From: Pelistega suis
Lineage (GTDB): Bacteria; Pseudomonadota; Gammaproteobacteria; Burkholderiales; Burkholderiaceae_B
Reading direction: 5' to 3'
NCBI RefSeq assembly: GCF_013133795.1
Contig: NZ_JABGBN010000006.1
Coordinates: 62,001-126,000 of the forward strand
Length of the DNA stretch: 64,000 nt
Shown here: piece by piece, positions 63,217-64,000 of the stretch
How positions within the stretch are numbered: the stretch's first letter is position 1
How the letters are laid out: the number at the start of each line of letters is the position of its first letter
Program-made: the position numbers and the translations under genes
The notes under the pieces: model-generated
What the model was told of the DNA's origin: nothing
Databases searched by the model: none
What the model saw: only the letters and a program-made list of their open reading frames with translations

Positions 63217-64000
63217 TGTTCTAATTGAATGAGTTCGTTAAACCATGCCTCTACGGCTTTGTATTGATCAGCACTATTATCAATTTGATTCATACGATTG
63301 ATAAAAGCTTCTGCTTTGGGCAGTTGCTCTACATACCAACCGATATGCTTACGTGCGGTACGAACACCAGTGTACTCACCGTAGAATTGATAATGTTCAT
63401 GCAAATGTTCTAATAAAACAGTTTGCATTTCAGTATAGCTTGGAGGTGCTAGCTCCTCGCCATGCGCTAAGAAGTGGTTAATTTGTCGGAAAATCCAAGG
63501 ATTTCCCTGTGCAGCACGTCCAATCATCACGGCATCTGCACCTGTATAATCTAATACATATTTCGCCTTGTGAGGTGAGTCAATATCACCGTTAGCCACC
63601 ACAGGAATACGTAAAGCGGCTTTGACCGATTTAATCGTATCGTATTCTGCTTCGCCATTGTACATATCAACACGTGTTCTACCGTGTAGGGTTAATGCAC
63701 TAATACCAATCTCTTCGGCGAGTGTGGCAATACGCAAAACGTTTTTATTTTCTCTATCCCAACCCGTGCGTGTTTTTAATGTGACAGGCACATTGAGTGG
63801 ACGACAGGCATTAACGACAGCTTTTAAAATGGCTACTACGAGGTCTTCGTGTTTTAATAGCGCAGAGCCTGAAGCCACATTACACACTTTTTTGGCGGGA
63901 CAGCCCATATTAATATCAATAATCTTAGCGCCTTTACTGATATTAAAAACAGCAGCTTGAGCCATCATCTCAGGGTCTGCTCCTGCAATTTGCACGGAAA
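63213..64000 (-). CDS. dusB: tRNA-dihydrouridine synthase DusB, C-terminal part
   Basis: FMN enzyme reducing specific uridines in tRNA. The gene enters from the right edge; about 262 C-terminal residues are seen, beginning at S-V-Q-I-A-G-A-D-P, which is internal in relatives (a GTG there is not the start). The catalytic cysteine is in N-M-G-C-P-A-K-K-V; L-H-G-R-T-R and I-G-R-A-A-Q-G-N-P-W follow. The conserved dusB-fis order supports the DusB subtype. Confidence 0.96.
   Translation of the reverse strand, partial: SVQIAGADPEMMAQAAVFNISKGAKIIDINMGCPAKKVCNVASGSALLKHEDLVVAILKAVVNACRPLNVPVTLKTRTGWDRENKNVLRIATLAEEIGISALTLHGRTRVDMYNGEAEYDTIKSVKAALRIPVVANGDIDSPHKAKYVLDYTGADAVMIGRAAQGNPWIFRQINHFLAHGEELAPPSYTEMQTVLLEHLHEHYQFYGEYTGVRTARKHIGWYVEQLPKAEAFINRMNQIDNSADQYKAVEAWFNELIQLEQ

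Noticed and set aside
1-64000. tRNA or rRNA genes, insertion sequences, prophage
   Set aside because: No cloverleaf with a GTTCGAAT-type arm, no transposase or integrase frame and no phage structural gene was recognised in the window.

Overview
The window reads as a chromosomal segment of an AT-leaning betaproteobacterium, most likely Alcaligenaceae (Pelistega/Oligella-like). This rests on gene content (seven-iron ferredoxin FdxA, AcnD/PrpF, dusB-fis-purH, a PsrA-type TetR regulator beside fad genes) and is an inference; no 16S gene is present. About 55 ordinary genes are packed tightly with short operons. No prophage, transposase, CRISPR array, tRNA or rRNA was seen.

Layout. 1-408: fdxA and the start of fpr (-). 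521-6217: pncB, a RidA-family gene, then acnD and prpF of the 2-methylcitrate cycle. 6600-7659: azlCD amino-acid exporter. 7654-9862: thiazole genes thiO-thiS-thiG. 10035-11873: recQ. 12434-22057: a fatty-acid beta-oxidation block (fadD, fadL, fadJ, fadI, fadE and a TetR regulator) with PsrA-like operators. 22202-22720: a Fur-box gene pair. 22825-27289: NlpC/P60 hydrolase, scoAB CoA-transferase, ETF-ubiquinone oxidoreductase. 27946-31979: DUF423, aminopeptidase P, YjdM/PhnA, ruvB, a Fur-box DUF2061 gene. 32279-37965: rpmG, rpmB, MATE pump, membrane glycosyltransferase, rpmE2, an unknown gene, radC. 38018-39438: fkpB-ispH. 44030-39867 (-): yebC-purD-nadD-rsfS-rlmH-maf. 44252-52567: HerA-like ATPase, marR/qor pair, lipoprotein, pepN, fbp. 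52670-54261: two toxin-antitoxin modules between direct repeats. 54352-60068: tldD, a membrane protein, a Crp/Fnr regulator and a TRAP transporter. 60227-64000 (-): ruvC-ruvA and dusB-fis-purH.

The most unusual content is a family of about 90-105 bp hairpin elements in five intergenic clusters (6.2, 11.9, 27.3, 39.5 and 47.5 kb). I count 13 complete copies plus many half copies. Every copy has an outer stem, an asymmetric internal loop (GGAG opposite GTA or GCA), an inner stem and a related loop rich in GCGAG/GAGCGA. Four stem types (A-D) share this plan although their stem sequences are unrelated, and one type also occurs with a swapped outer stem. In the best-paired copies the imperfect stem pairs are G.U on the GGAG strand. 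This points to selection on a structured RNA (or a single-stranded hairpin) read from that strand. Four of the five clusters sit between convergent genes that otherwise lack a visible terminator. I know of no named family matching this; it is the main candidate for an undescribed system.

A second point of interest is the hicAB module, bracketed by two near-identical 126-127 bp repeats. Each repeat carries a terminator and an 18-20 codon hydrophobic micro-ORF, and the second leads directly into a RelE/NadS-type module.
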